Positions 16,072-25,507 of a DNA stretch of 64,000 nt are shown piece after piece. Source of the stretch: Rhodospirillales bacterium (GTDB lineage: Bacteria; Pseudomonadota; Alphaproteobacteria; Rhodospirillales; Shumkoniaceae); NCBI GenBank assembly GCA_014859895.1, contig JACZKS010000089.1, forward strand, positions 1-64,000, given 5' to 3'. The notes below the pieces were generated by a model. It had not been told where the DNA came from and did no database searches. It saw nothing but the letters and a program-made list of their open reading frames with translations. The first letter of the stretch is position 1. Every line of letters starts with the position of its first letter. Made by a program: the position numbers and the translations under genes.

Positions 16072-17374
16072 TTCCCTGCTCGGCCATCTCCACCTCGGCC
16101 CGATAGAGCGGCACCACGTAGGGCCCCTCGGGCACCACGGCAATGCGCGTATCCTTGTGACGGGCGACGCTTTGGCGCACCGCGTCCTCGATCGAGGAAA
16201 TGATCTCGACCCCGGTCAGCGCCCGCTCCTCGGGCGTCAGCGCCTTGGTGTAGAGTTGGATGCGTCCCACCCGCATGGCCTTGATCTGGTATTCGGTCTG
16301 CCATTCGTCGACGGCGGCGTGGCTCTTGCCCAACAGGCCTTCGATGAAGCCGTCCTCGCCCTTGGCGATCAGCTCTTTTTGGGCCGCCAGGTATTCTTTC
16401 GAACCGAAGCCCTCGGAAATCTCGGACACCATGATGATGTCGCCGCCCGGTTTCAGGATGTCGATGGGCGACACCATGCCCTTGACGGTTTGGTAGTAGG
16501 TCTTGTCGAGGGGATAGCCGGCGCTGCTGCTGAGCACGGTGGAGAAACGCTCGGGCACATGGACCACCGCGTACCGGTTGATGAAGTCGACGGCCTTGAG
16601 GTGGCTCCGGGTGATCTCGCCGAAGTTGACGAAGGAGAGCCGCCGGAACTCGTCAATCACCGTGTTGACCGCATAAGCGCCGCCCAGCAGCTTGACGACT
16701 TCCAGCTGCTCTTCGTGCAGCGGGTTGCCGTCCAGCACCAAGTTGGCGGCGTTGGGGTGTTCCATGAAGGGGGCGGTGTGCAACGTGGTGATGGTTTCGG
16801 CATGGGCGACGCCGGGGGTGATTACCTTGCGTCCGCCCGAGAAGCCGGCCATGAAATGTGGCTCGACCAGCCCGGTGGCGATGCGCAGGTCGGCCTCGAC
16901 GAAGCGCTTGTCGAGCCGCACCACGGTGCCGCGCTTGGTCTTGCCGAGGAACACGTGGTCGGCGTCGTTGCGGGCGAAGTGATTTTCCACGCGCACCGTT
17001 TCCATGACCCAGGAATCGCCTACCAACTCGGCCAGTTCGGCCCCCTCGTTGGGACGGTGCAGCCCGGTGGCGACCAGGACGCGGATGTTTTCGGCCTTCA
17101 TCCCGGCGTCGAGCAGAGTGCGCAACAGCACCGGCAGCACCGTACCGTTGGGCACCGGCCGGGTGATGTCGCAGATCAGGATGCAGGCGGTCTTGGCCTT
17201 CCTGGCCAGTTCGGCCAGCGGCGCGCACCCCACCGGGTTGGCTACCGCCGCCACCGTGGCGCCGATGGGGTCCGGCGCGATCGGCATTTCCGGCTTGCGG
17301 ATGACGGTCACCCGCCAGGCGTCGTCCAGTTCGACGGGTATTGTTCCCCGCCCGTAGTTCATGTCGATCCGCAT
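16043..17374 (-). CDS. larA: LarA-family nickel-pincer racemase
   Basis: A 443-residue enzyme of the lactate racemase family. ILICDITRPVPNG and VATGLHRPNEGAEL near residues 70-110 and LVEPHFMAGFSGGRKVITPG near 195-215 match LarA regions that hold the catalytic histidines and NPN cofactor. LarA interconverts D- and L-lactate by hydride transfer to the tethered cofactor, but many paralogues act on other 2-hydroxy acids, so the substrate is open. The start at 17374 follows GGAAGGA in the transcript; an upstream in-frame extension is not needed. It is convergent with larC-larE-larB rather than cotranscribed, which allows separate control of apoenzyme and cofactor supply. Confidence 0.9.
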   Translation of the reverse strand: MRIDMNYGRGTIPVELDDAWRVTVIRKPEMPIAPDPIGATVAAVANPVGCAPLAELARKAKTACILICDITRPVPNGTVLPVLLRTLLDAGMKAENIRVLVATGLHRPNEGAELAELVGDSWVMETVRVENHFARNDADHVFLGKTKRGTVVRLDKRFVEADLRIATGLVEPHFMAGFSGGRKVITPGVAHAETITTLHTAPFMEHPNAANLVLDGNPLHEEQLEVVKLLGGAYAVNTVIDEFRRLSFVNFGEITRSHLKAVDFINRYAVVHVPERFSTVLSSSAGYPLDKTYYQTVKGMVSPIDILKPGGDIIMVSEISEGFGSKEYLAAQKELIAKGEDGFIEGLLGKSHAAVDEWQTEYQIKAMRVGRIQLYTKALTPEERALTGVEIISSIEDAVRQSVARHKDTRIAVVPEGPYVVPLYRAEVEMAEQGTKDRPGARL

Positions 17375-17616
17375 GGTTCCTTCCGCTCTTTTTCGTGCCG
17401 TGTCCTGGCGCCTAAAAGCGCGCGCACCATAGCGCACCCGGCGTCCGTCATCCAGTTGCATCGGCCATCCATAGATGGGAATAGCCCGGCGGCTTTTCCC
17501 GTCTTCGTTCAGCCGGGGTTGCCGGGCGCCGCCGAATTTGAAAGAGTCGGGGCAACTGCCTAGATCATACGGGCGGCCGAATGACGAACCTCCCACGCCG
17601 ATCGGAAGCGAAGGCC

Positions 17617-18594
17617 ATGAGCGAATCTCAGAACACGGAAATCCAGGAATCCCGGCGGCCGCGACCGCAGGACGTCATCTACGACCTGGACCAGGCACTT
17701 TCGGCCGTGGTTTCGGTGCGTGCCGAGATTCCCGACGACGCCTTCACCGCAGGCATCCTGGGAACCGAGCGGGCCGGCAACGGCGTCGTCATCGACGAGG
17801 GCGGCCTGGTGCTGACCATCGGCTATCTGATCACCGAGGCGGAATCGGTGTGGCTGATGGGGACCGACGGCCAGGCGACCCAAGGCCACGTGGTGGCCTA
17901 CGATCAGCAAACCGGCCTCGGCTTGGTGCAGGCGCTGGAAGATCTGCGGCTGCCGCCTTTGCCCCTCGGCTCGGCGGCGGCGATCGACGTCGGCGAGCCG
18001 GTGGTGTTCGCCGGGTTTGGCGGGCGGCCTTATGCCACGCGCGCCTCCGTCATCGCCAAACGCGAGTTCGCCGGCTATTGGGAGTACGTCCTGGACGAAG
18101 CGCTGTTCACGGCGCCGGCCCACCCGAACTGGGGCGGCGGTGCGCTCATCGACAGCCATGGCCGGCTGGCCGGCATCGGTTCGCTGTTCGTCCAATTGCC
18201 GCAGGCCGGCAAGGCGGCGATCGAGGGCAACATGGTGGTGCCCATCGACCTTCTTGCGCCCATACGCGACGAACTGTTGCGCTTCGGCAAGACGACCATG
18301 CCGCCGCGTCCCTGGCTCGGCATCTACGTTGCCGATGCCGAGGAACAGTTCGTCATCGTCGGTTTGGCCGAGGATGGGCCGGCCGACAAGGCCGGCGTCG
18401 AAGTCGGCGATCGCATCATCGAGGTGGATGGCCGGCCGGTCGACAGCCTGGCCAACCTGTTCCGCAACGTGTGGGCGATGGGCGCGGCCGGCGTCGAGGT
18501 CCCCCTGACCCTGTGGCGCGACGGCGAGGTGATCATGCTCGGCGTCCGATCGATCGATCGCAACCTGCTCCTGAAGCGGCCGCGGCTACATTGA
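17617..18594 (+). CDS. HtrA-like PDZ protein lacking the protease triad
   Basis: A 325-residue protein with a trypsin-like S1C fold (about residues 20-215) and one C-terminal PDZ domain (about 230-320, with AGVEVGDRIIEVDG). All three catalytic positions are replaced: where HtrA has TNxHVV this has TIGYLIT (Tyr70), where it has TDLAV this has TGLGLV (Gly100), and where it has GNSGG this has PNWGG (Trp172). No signal peptide is visible, so it may be cytoplasmic. It is best read as a pseudoprotease scaffold or chaperone. The ATG at 17617 is preferred for its upstream GGAAG; 17581 is an alternative. Its stop lies next to the nuclease start. Confidence 0.82.
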   Translation: MSESQNTEIQESRRPRPQDVIYDLDQALSAVVSVRAEIPDDAFTAGILGTERAGNGVVIDEGGLVLTIGYLITEAESVWLMGTDGQATQGHVVAYDQQTGLGLVQALEDLRLPPLPLGSAAAIDVGEPVVFAGFGGRPYATRASVIAKREFAGYWEYVLDEALFTAPAHPNWGGGALIDSHGRLAGIGSLFVQLPQAGKAAIEGNMVVPIDLLAPIRDELLRFGKTTMPPRPWLGIYVADAEEQFVIVGLAEDGPADKAGVEVGDRIIEVDGRPVDSLANLFRNVWAMGAAGVEVPLTLWRDGEVIMLGVRSIDRNLLLKRPRLH

Positions 18595-18608
18595 TCGGGC
18601 CGTTCTCC

Positions 18609-19100
18609 GTGCTGTCGCGCCGCCTGTGGCTTGCCTTGGCGGTGGCGGTGGTGTCGGGCATGGCGCCGGCGGCGGCCCCCGCTCAGGCCATCGGCGGCAT
18701 CCCCTTCGTGATCGACGGCGATACGCTGGGCTTCGGCGAAATGCAGGTCAGGCTCTACGGCATCGACGCGCCGGAGGCGGAGCAGACCTGCCCCCTTCTC
18801 GGCAGCGAGGCGCCCATCGGCGCCTGGGCGAGCCAGACGTTGCGCCGCCTGATCGGCCGCGACGAGGTGATCTGCCATCCGCTGACCCGCCCGGCCCAGG
18901 GCCATGTGGCGGCGAAGTGCCGAACGATGGCCATCGCCGACCTCGGCCGCGCCATGGTGATGGCGGGCTTCGCCTGGGATTTCAAGCGCCAGGGCCATGG
19001 CATCTATGCCGACGACGAAGCCGGCGCGCGGACCCGGCGGCTGGGCGTATGGGCGGGCGAAGGCGAGTGCCAGCCGCCGTGGGATTGGCGGCGGCGCTAG
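18609..19100 (+). CDS. Secreted thermonuclease-like (SNase) protein
   Basis: About 163 residues. A signal peptide (SRRLWLALAVAVVSGMAP, cleavage near AQA) precedes a staphylococcal-nuclease-type OB-fold domain with VIDGDTLGFGEMQVRLYGID and DAPEAEQTC, the conserved metal and phosphate-binding region, and a closing LGVWAG turn. SNase proteins hydrolyse DNA and RNA with Ca2+; four cysteines fit a periplasmic disulfide-bonded protein. The start is unsure: a GTG at 18609 gives a standard signal peptide, and a TTG at 18591 overlaps the stop of the HtrA-like gene. Either way the two are probably cotranscribed. Confidence 0.8.
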   Translation: MLSRRLWLALAVAVVSGMAPAAAPAQAIGGIPFVIDGDTLGFGEMQVRLYGIDAPEAEQTCPLLGSEAPIGAWASQTLRRLIGRDEVICHPLTRPAQGHVAAKCRTMAIADLGRAMVMAGFAWDFKRQGHGIYADDEAGARTRRLGVWAGEGECQPPWDWRRR

Positions 19101-19113
19101 GGAGAACCCGTCA

Positions 19114-19761
19114 TCAGGTCCGATGACGCACGCCGGTCAGGAAGATGTGGACCGAGCATTCGACGTGGTCTTCGATATCTTTCGGCGACATGCGGGGGGA
19201 GGTCGGCGATATCAGGCGCCGCAGCAGCACGTCGCCGATCAGCAATCCGATAAAGGCACGGGCCGCTTCCTCGGGGTGGTCGATGCGCAGCTTGCCGGTC
19301 CCGGCCAGTTCGAGAAGATATTCGGCGGTGCGTCCGACAACGCTGTCGGGGCCGCGGCGCAGCACGAAGTCGCCCATTTCCGGGAACTTGCTTCCTTCCG
19401 CGATAAGGATGCGAAGAACGGCCATCGCCTCCTCGTCCATCAACCCCTCGACGAAGCGCAGGCCCATCCTTTTCAGTGCCACTTCGGGCGTCATCGAGGG
19501 GTCGGGGCGCAGCGCCGCCAAATCCGCCAGCAGCTGGTCGCAGTGCTCCGCCGTCACGGCACGAAGCAGTCCTTCCTTGTCGCCGAAATACTCGTAGAGC
19601 GACGTGCGCGAGCCGCCGGCCTCGTTCACCAGATCGGTCAGGGTCGTCGCCTCGAATCCCTTTTCGGCGAACAGGCGGATCGCCGCTTCCAGCAGGCGCC
19701 GGCGCCGCGCCTGGCCGCGCGGGCCGATCTTCGGTTCCGGCAATGCTTCGGCTTTTTCCAT
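19114..19761 (-). CDS. TetR-family repressor of the RND efflux genes
   Basis: A 215-residue TetR/AcrR regulator. The N-terminal helix-turn-helix spans about residues 20-65 (RRLLEAAIRLFAEKGFEATT, then SRTSLYEYFGDKEGLL), and the C-terminal helical ligand-binding and dimerisation domain resembles TetR_C-type AcrR regulators. It is divergent from the adaptor-permease operon, and a perfect 16-bp palindrome lies in the gap 36 bp upstream of its start, so it most likely represses both directions until an efflux substrate binds. It is convergent with the nuclease gene, whose stop is 14 bp from its own. Confidence 0.92.
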   Translation of the reverse strand: MEKAEALPEPKIGPRGQARRRRLLEAAIRLFAEKGFEATTLTDLVNEAGGSRTSLYEYFGDKEGLLRAVTAEHCDQLLADLAALRPDPSMTPEVALKRMGLRFVEGLMDEEAMAVLRILIAEGSKFPEMGDFVLRRGPDSVVGRTAEYLLELAGTGKLRIDHPEEAARAFIGLLIGDVLLRRLISPTSPRMSPKDIEDHVECSVHIFLTGVRHRT

Positions 19762-19771
19762 TTTCGGCCCC

Positions 19772-19812
19772 TTGACCCGTCCATCTTCGAGGTATATGTA
19801 CTGCGCAGTACA
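19772..19812 (+). promoter_or_regulatory. RND operon promoter region with TetR operator palindrome
   Basis: A perfect 16-bp palindrome, TGTACTGCGCAGTACA, lies at 19797-19812 between the divergent TetR and adaptor genes. A TTGACC at 19772-19777 could be the -35 box of the efflux operon, with TATGTA at 19795-19800 as a weak -10 at 17-bp spacing, so the operator would cover the -10 region. The palindrome is seen directly; the promoter assignment is tentative. Confidence 0.7.
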
Positions 19813-19919
19813 GACCTGTCAAGCGACGATCGCTTGGTGGAATGGCCGCACTTCTCGATGAGGGGCGGCGAAAGCGCCGAGATCCCGCGGGCCGCGCGCC
19901 CCGATTGCCTGGAAAGAAA

Positions 19920-21101
19920 ATGACGATATCCGCAACGCATGTATCCTTGTTGGCCGCCTTTTTCAGCCTGAGCCTTGCCGCCTGCGACGCCAAGACGCAG
20001 GCCTCGGCGCCGGCGCAACAGCCAAAGCCGGTCGAGGTCTCGGTCGTGACGGTTGAGAAGCAGGCGGTACCGATCACCGTGGAATTGCCGGGCCGGACGT
20101 CGGCGTTCCGCATTTCCGAGGTGAGGCCGCAGGTGACCGGCATCGTCAAGAAGCGGCTGTTCGAGGAAGGCAGCGTCGTTGCCGCCGGGCAGACGCTCTA
20201 TCTGATCGACGCCGCGCCGTATGAGGCCAGCCTGGCCAGCGCCAGGGCCGAGGCCCAGCGGGCGGAGGCCACGCTGGCGGCGGCGCGGGCCAAGGCCGAG
20301 CGCTACAACAGGCTGGTGACGGTCGATGCCGTCAGTCGCCAGAACCACGACGACGCCATCGCCGCCCTCAAGCAGGGCGAGGCGCAGGTGGCGGCGGCCA
20401 AGGCCGCGGTCGAGGCGGCGGCCATCAACCTTGCCTATACCACCGTGAAGTCGCCGATCTCCGGGCGCATCGGCAAATCCGCCATCACCGAGGGCGCCCT
20501 GGTGACCGCCAACCAGGCGGCGGCGCTGGCCGTCGTCCAACAACTCGATCCGATCTACGTCGACGTGACGCAGGCGGCCGCCGACCTCATCCGCATGCGC
20601 AAGGACATTGCCGAGGGCCGCCTGACGGCGACGGCGGACCATGCGCCGGTGACGCTGCTGATTGGCGAGGAGGTCTACGCGCGGACCGGCACGCTGAAAT
20701 TTTCCGACGTTACCGTCGACCAGGGAACGGGAACGGTCCAGTTGCGGGCGGTCTTTCCCAACGAGAATGGCGTTCTGCTGCCCGGCCTCTTCGTCAAGGC
20801 GCGCATCGAACAGGGGTCGCGTCAGGACGCCTTCCTGGTTCCGCAGAGGGCGGTGGCCCGGGCGGCCGACGGTAAACCGCTGGTGTGGGTGGTCGGCGAG
20901 GATGACAAGGTCTCGCCCCGTCCCGTCGAAATCGAAAGGGTTCTCGGGAACGACTGGCTGATCTCGGCCGGCCTCAAGGACGGCGAGCGCATCGTCGTCG
21001 AAGGCTTCCAGAAGATCAGACCCGGCAGCCAGGTGACCGCCGCCCCCAAGGCCCAGAAGGTGGCTGGCGGTCCGTCCGCCGAGGCTTCCCGTACCCGCTG
21101 A
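19920..21101 (+). CDS. RND efflux periplasmic adaptor lipoprotein (AcrA/MexA type)
   Basis: A 393-residue membrane-fusion protein. The N-terminus is a lipoprotein signal ending in SLAAC with lipidated Cys near residue 22. A beta-barrel/lipoyl/hairpin architecture follows: [22 protein letters not shown], an Ala-rich coiled-coil hairpin (about residues 105-165), then [18 protein letters not shown], typical of AcrA/MexA. It bridges the inner-membrane pump and an outer-membrane channel. No TolC-like gene follows, so the channel is encoded elsewhere. The ATG at 19920 has GGAAAG just upstream and yields the lipoprotein signal. It lies 13 bp before the pump gene. Confidence 0.95.
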   Translation: MTISATHVSLLAAFFSLSLAACDAKTQASAPAQQPKPVEVSVVTVEKQAVPITVELPGRTSAFRISEVRPQVTGIVKKRLFEEGSVVAAGQTLYLIDAAPYEASLASARAEAQRAEATLAAARAKAERYNRLVTVDAVSRQNHDDAIAALKQGEAQVAAAKAAVEAAAINLAYTTVKSPISGRIGKSAITEGALVTANQAAALAVVQQLDPIYVDVTQAAADLIRMRKDIAEGRLTATADHAPVTLLIGEEVYARTGTLKFSDVTVDQGTGTVQLRAVFPNENGVLLPGLFVKARIEQGSRQDAFLVPQRAVARAADGKPLVWVVGEDDKVSPRPVEIERVLGNDWLISAGLKDGERIVVEGFQKIRPGSQVTAAPKAQKVAGGPSAEASRTR

Positions 21102-21114
21102 GGATCAGCCGACC

Positions 21115-24100
21115 ATGTCGAAATTCTTCATCGATCGCCCGGTCTTTGCCTGGGTGATCGCCATCACCATCATGTTGGCCGGCGCACTGTCGATCCTGCG
21201 CCTGCCGGTCGAACAGTACCCCCAGATCGCCCCGCCGGCCGTGTCCATCAGCGCCAGTTATCCCGGCGCCTCGGCCAAGGTTGTCGAAGACAGCGTCACC
21301 CAGGTCATCGAGCAGAAGATGACCGGCATCGACCATCTGCGCTACATGGCCTCGACCAGCGACTCGACGGGCAACGTTTCCATCACGCTGACCTTCGAGC
21401 CGGAAGCCGATCCCGACATCGCCCAGGTCCAGGTGCAGAACAAATTGCAGTTGGCGACGCCGCTGCTGCCCCAGGAAGTCCAGGAGCGCGGCCTGACGGT
21501 GACCAAGTCGACCATGGACTTCCTTATGGTGGCCGGCTTCAAGTCCCGGGACGGCAGCATGTCGCAGGACGACATCGCCGACTATATCGCCACCAACCTC
21601 CAGGAAACCATGAGCCGGGTTGCTGGCGTCGGCGATGTCCAATTGTTCGGCATGCCGAAGGCCATGCGCATCTGGCTGGACCCGGACAAGCTGAACAGCC
21701 GCCAGATGACGGCGACCGACGTTCTGTCGGCGATCCAGGCGGAGAATGTTCAGGTCTCGGCCGGCTCGTTCGGCGGGGCGCCGGCGGTGCCGGGCCAGCA
21801 GCTCAACGCCACTATCGTCGCCCAGACCCGCATGCAGACGGCCGACGAATTCGCCGACATCCTGTTGCGCGTCAACGCCGACGGTTCACAGGTGCGCCTG
21901 CGCGACGTCGCGCGCATCGAGGTGGGGGCGGAAAGCTATGAGTTCGTCGTCCGCCACAACGGCCAGCCGTCCGGCGGTCTGGGCATCAAGCTGGCCACCG
22001 GCGCCAATGCGCTTGACACCGCCGAGATGGTGAAGGCCAAGCTGGTCGAACTGTCGGCCTTCTTCCCGCAAGGTCTGGAACTGTTTTATCCCTACGATTC
22101 GACGCCGTTCGTCAAGCTGTCGATCGAGGGGGTGGTCGAGACCCTGATCGAGGCGATCGGCCTGGTCTTCCTGGTGATGTTCCTGTTCCTGCAGAACTTC
22201 CGCGCCACGCTGATCCCCACCATTGCGGTTCCGGTCGTACTGCTCGGCACCTTCGGGGTCCTGTCCGCCTTCGGGTTCACCATCAATACGCTGACCATGT
22301 TCGCCATGGTGCTGGCCATCGGTCTTTTGGTCGACGACGCCATCGTCGTCGTCGAGAACGTCGAGCGTGTCATGCACGAGGAGGGACTGCCCCCCCGCGA
22401 GGCCACCCGCCGGTCGATGGGGCAGATCACCGGCGCCCTGATCGGCATCGCCCTGGTACTGTCGGCGGTGTTCGTTCCGATGGCCTTCTTCGGCGGCTCG
22501 GCCGGCGCCATCTACCGGCAGTTCTCGATCACCGTCGTTTCGGCCATGGTCCTCTCGGTAGTCGTCGCCCTGATCCTGACGCCGGCCATGTGCGCGACCA
22601 TCCTGAAGCCCGTCTCCAAGCAGCACGGGTTGTCGGGGCGCGGCTTCTTCGGATGGTTCAACCGCGGCTTCGATGCCAGCCGGGACGCCTATCAGCGGAG
22701 CGTTCGGGGCTCGCTGGCCCGTCTCGGCCGCTACGGCATCGCCTACGTCCTGATCCTCGCGGGCTTGGCCTTCCTGGCCCTAAGGCTGCCGTCGTCGTTC
22801 CTGCCGATAGAGGACCGCGGCACGCTTTTCGTCCTGTTGTCCTCGCCGCCCGGGGCCACGCTGGAGCGGACCCGCGAGACGACGGAATCGGTGCGCGATT
22901 ACTTCCTGAAGGAAGAGGCGGAGAACGTCGAGGCGATCTTCACCATCAACGGGTTCAGCTTCGTCGGCCGCGGCCAGAACCAGGCGTTGGCTTTCGTCAA
23001 GCTCAGGGACTGGAGCGAGCGCGAAGGCCCGGGCCAGTCGGCCGAGGCGATCGCCGGGCGGGCCATGGGCGCGCTTTCCAAGCTCAAGGACGCCTTGGTC
23101 TTCACCATCCTGCCGCCCTCGGTGCCAGGGCTGGGGAACGCCAGTGGCTTCGACCTTCAGCTCATCGATCGGGCCGGGCTCGGCCACGCCCAACTGCTCC
23201 AGGCGCGCAACCAGCTGCTGGGAATGGCGGCGCAGAATCCCAAGGTCGCCGGCGTCCGTCCGAACGGCATGGAAGACACGGCTCAGTATCATCTCGAGGT
23301 AGACCGCGAAAAGGCCCGCGCCCTCAGCCTCTCGCTCTCCGAGGTCAACCAAACCCTCTCGGCCGCCTGGGGCGGTTCCTACGTCAACGACTTCATCCAC
23401 AACGGCCGGGTGAAGAAGGTCTACGTGCAGGCCGACGCGCCGTTCCGCATGCTGCCCAGCGACGTCGACCGCTGGTACGTGCGCAACACCGCCGGCGGCA
23501 TGGTGCCGTTCTCCTCCTTCGCCGGCGCCGAATGGACGTCGGGCTCGCCCAAGCTGGAGCGCTACAACGGCAGCCCCTCGATGAACATCCAGGGCGCCGC
23601 CGGGCCCGGCGTCAGTTCTGGCGAGGCAATGGCCGCCATGGAAGAGATGGCGGCAAAGCTGCCTCCGGGCGTCGGCTACGAATGGACCGGCATCTCGTTC
23701 GAGGAGCGATTGACCGGCTCACAGGCCCCGGCACTCTATGCCATCTCGATCCTGGTCGTCTTCTTGAGCCTCGCCGCCCTTTATGAAAGCTGGTCGGTGC
23801 CGGCGGCGGTCATGTTGGTGGTGCCGCTGGGGATCGTCGGCGCCGTTGCCGCCGTCACCCTGCGCGGCCTGCCCAACGACATCTATTTCCAGGTCGGCCT
23901 GCTGACCACCATCGGGCTGTCGGCCAAGAACGCGATCCTCATCGTGGAATTCGCCAAGCAGCTCTATGAAGAGGGCATGGGCCTGATCGATGCCGTCGTC
24001 GAGGCGTCGCGGCTGCGCCTGCGGCCGATCATCATGACGTCGATGGCCTTCATTTTCGGTGTCGTGCCACTGGCGATCGCCACCGGGGCGGGCGCCGAAA

Positions 24101-24273
24101 GCCAGAATGCCATCGGTACCGGCGTGATCGGCGGCATGGTCACCGCCACCGTTCTGGCCATCTTTTTCGTGCCGGTCTTCTTCTTCGCGGTCTATCGCCT
24201 GTTCGGGCGGAAAAAGCACGTCGAAGTGGCCAATCGCACGCCTGCCGGAACCACGGGTATTGCGCCATCGTGA
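21115..24273 (+). CDS. RND multidrug efflux permease (AcrB/MexB type)
   Basis: A 1052-residue hydrophobe/amphiphile efflux pump subunit. [17 protein letters not shown] forms TM1; two large periplasmic domains follow TM1 and TM7; and the proton-relay helix TM4 reads [19 protein letters not shown] with the paired aspartates. Length and layout match AcrB (1049 residues). Trimers export drugs, dyes, solvents or bile-salt-like compounds using the proton gradient. It follows the adaptor by 13 bp, and both are presumably repressed by the divergent TetR protein. A 24-bp perfect palindrome begins immediately after its stop codon. Confidence 0.97.
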   Translation: MSKFFIDRPVFAWVIAITIMLAGALSILRLPVEQYPQIAPPAVSISASYPGASAKVVEDSVTQVIEQKMTGIDHLRYMASTSDSTGNVSITLTFEPEADPDIAQVQVQNKLQLATPLLPQEVQERGLTVTKSTMDFLMVAGFKSRDGSMSQDDIADYIATNLQETMSRVAGVGDVQLFGMPKAMRIWLDPDKLNSRQMTATDVLSAIQAENVQVSAGSFGGAPAVPGQQLNATIVAQTRMQTADEFADILLRVNADGSQVRLRDVARIEVGAESYEFVVRHNGQPSGGLGIKLATGANALDTAEMVKAKLVELSAFFPQGLELFYPYDSTPFVKLSIEGVVETLIEAIGLVFLVMFLFLQNFRATLIPTIAVPVVLLGTFGVLSAFGFTINTLTMFAMVLAIGLLVDDAIVVVENVERVMHEEGLPPREATRRSMGQITGALIGIALVLSAVFVPMAFFGGSAGAIYRQFSITVVSAMVLSVVVALILTPAMCATILKPVSKQHGLSGRGFFGWFNRGFDASRDAYQRSVRGSLARLGRYGIAYVLILAGLAFLALRLPSSFLPIEDRGTLFVLLSSPPGATLERTRETTESVRDYFLKEEAENVEAIFTINGFSFVGRGQNQALAFVKLRDWSEREGPGQSAEAIAGRAMGALSKLKDALVFTILPPSVPGLGNASGFDLQLIDRAGLGHAQLLQARNQLLGMAAQNPKVAGVRPNGMEDTAQYHLEVDREKARALSLSLSEVNQTLSAAWGGSYVNDFIHNGRVKKVYVQADAPFRMLPSDVDRWYVRNTAGGMVPFSSFAGAEWTSGSPKLERYNGSPSMNIQGAAGPGVSSGEAMAAMEEMAAKLPPGVGYEWTGISFEERLTGSQAPALYAISILVVFLSLAALYESWSVPAAVMLVVPLGIVGAVAAVTLRGLPNDIYFQVGLLTTIGLSAKNAILIVEFAKQLYEEGMGLIDAVVEASRLRLRPIIMTSMAFIFGVVPLAIATGAGAESQNAIGTGVIGGMVTATVLAIFFVPVFFFAVYRLFGRKKHVEVANRTPAGTTGIAPS

Positions 24274-24274
24274 T

Positions 24275-24298
24275 CGGAGGCGGCGATCGCCGCCTCCG
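24275..24298. terminator. Palindromic stem after the RND permease gene
   Basis: A perfect 24-bp GC-rich inverted repeat (CGGAGGCGGCGA plus its complement) starts 2 bp after the permease stop codon and is followed only by a weak pyrimidine stretch. It could form a transcript-ending or 3'-stabilising hairpin. The lack of a clean U tract keeps confidence moderate. Confidence 0.5.
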
Positions 24299-24465
24299 GC
24301 TTCGGCCCTTTCATCATTTTGCCGCATGCAGCAAGCGGCCGATCGCGCCGTTCCATGGCTTCCGCCTCGGGGCTTGCACCCACGTGCGCCATGCCGTGTC
24401 CTCAATAAACCGGTTGAGATCCGAGTCTCATGCCGCAGTAAAATATAATAAAATTTTTTGGTTAT

Positions 24466-24520
24466 TTGACTTCACGTAAAATTATTACCATATCTAGAGG
24501 AATATCCATATTGTGATATG
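24466..24520 (+). promoter_or_regulatory. AT-rich promoter region before two small membrane-protein genes
   Basis: Bases 24430-24558 are strikingly AT-rich against the GC-rich surroundings. TTGACT at 24466-24471 is a good -35 box, with CATATC 17 bp later as a poor -10. CATATTGTGATATG at 24507-24520 is an inverted repeat with a 4-bp spacer and may be an operator. The rest of the gap 24274-24558 shows no gene. Confidence 0.4.
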
Positions 24521-24558
24521 CGGATGCCTAAAAATAAATAAGGATTTCTGAGGAAATA

Positions 24559-24678
24559 ATGACAGATCAGAACATTGGAAGGCCCGCCGAAAAGCCGGAT
24601 TTGTTGAATGGAAAATTCTGGCTGCTGATGGTCGGGATGGTCGCAGTCATTACCCTCGGCGGCATCTTCTTCAGCTGA
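24559..24678 (+). CDS. 39-residue single-helix membrane protein
   Basis: A short frame starting MTDQNIGRPAEKPDLLNG and ending in one transmembrane helix (FWLLMVGMVAVITLGGIFF then Ser-stop). The ATG follows a GAGG 5 bp upstream. A charged N-terminus and C-terminal helix resemble small tail-anchored membrane subunits. It lies 76 bp upstream of another one-helix protein and behind an AT-rich promoter region, so the two may be coexpressed. Function unknown; reality is supported by the ribosome site and a coherent membrane-protein composition. Confidence 0.55.
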   Translation: MTDQNIGRPAEKPDLLNGKFWLLMVGMVAVITLGGIFFS

Positions 24679-24754
24679 CGGCCTGCGGGCGCAAACCCTC
24701 GACGCTGTGGTGTTGGAGCGTCCGGGGCCGGCTATATGCAAAAGGAACTTCCTG

Positions 24755-25105
24755 ATGAACAAAGAAAATCTCAAGATATTCGCTCAAGGCGCCGCCGCCG
24801 GGGGCGTCGTGCTGGCAATTGGCGTTTTCTGGAGCGGCATGGCGGTCACCGCCGGCTCGGCCGAGAGCATGGCCCGGACCCAGGCGCAGACGGCCGTCGT
24901 CGACCAACTGGCGCCCATCTGCCTGGCCCAGTTTGCGCTGGCCGCGAACACCGAGCAGCTCCAAAAGGACTTGGCGGCCAAGGAAAGCTGGAATCGGGCG
25001 GATTTCGTCAAGGCCGGCGGCTGGGCGACGATGCCTGGCAGCACCAGCCCGCGCGACGACATCGCCCGGCCATGCGCCGATCTGATCATCAAGGCGGGCG
25101 CCTAG
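24755..25105 (+). CDS. Conserved hypothetical protein with N-terminal membrane anchor
   Basis: A 116-residue protein. MNKENLKIFAQGAAAGGVVL opens an N-terminal hydrophobic helix (about residues 10-32). The rest is probably periplasmic, with AQTAVVDQLAPICLAQF, WNRADFVKAGGWATMPGS and a closing RPCADLIIKAGA; two cysteines (in PICLAQ and RPCADL) could pair. Similar small proteins are familiar from alphaproteobacterial genomes without an assigned role. The ATG at 24755 is chosen for AAGGA 10 bp upstream; an in-frame extension to 24707 is unlikely. A strong terminator follows. Confidence 0.78.
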   Translation: MNKENLKIFAQGAAAGGVVLAIGVFWSGMAVTAGSAESMARTQAQTAVVDQLAPICLAQFALAANTEQLQKDLAAKESWNRADFVKAGGWATMPGSTSPRDDIARPCADLIIKAGA

Positions 25106-25120
25106 CCAGACGCTCTCAGG

Positions 25121-25157
25121 GCCACGGTTTTCCACATTGCGGAAACCGTGGCTTTTT
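25121..25157 (+). terminator. Rho-independent terminator
   Basis: The inverted repeat GCCACGGTTTTCC (25121-25133) / GGAAACCGTGGC (25141-25152), with one bulged T and a 7-nt loop, is followed at once by TTTTT. It ends the transcript of the small membrane-protein genes. Confidence 0.85.
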
Positions 25158-25310
25158 CCTCGGCGAATTCACGCTGATGTCGGCCGGGGCCGCGGGTTAG
25201 CGAGAGGCCTGCGCGTTCCGGAGAGCAGCCCCGTGATATCCGCATAACACGTATGGATAATTTTCTGTCATAACCGCGCCATCCCAAGCGAACCAACCGA
25301 GGGAACGGTT

Positions 25311-25388
25311 ATGAAGTACATCATCGAGCTGGCCGCCTTCTTCAAGCTGTCCACGATTTCCTGCATGGTCGGCCTCATCCTCACCTGA
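25311..25388 (+). CDS. Possible 25-residue hydrophobic peptide
   Basis: ATG at 25311 opens a 25-codon frame, MKYIIELAAFFKLSTISCMV plus GLILT, behind GAGGGAA at 5-bp spacing. The product would be one short membrane helix with a Lys near each end. It lies alone between the terminator at 25157 and the convergent end of pspF. A chance frame cannot be excluded, but the ribosome site and composition are good. The flanking stretches 25158-25310 and 25389-25507 show nothing else I can support. Confidence 0.35.
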   Translation: MKYIIELAAFFKLSTISCMVGLILT

Positions 25389-25507
25389 CGTTTCCGCCGA
25401 AGGCGGTCCACGGCCGAAGCGGCCTCGAACGACCGCTTTCCCGCCCCATCCGTACCGTGGGCGCCTCCCCTGTAGAATTTGCCCCCGACTCCCTTCCCCA
25501 ATCGGCG

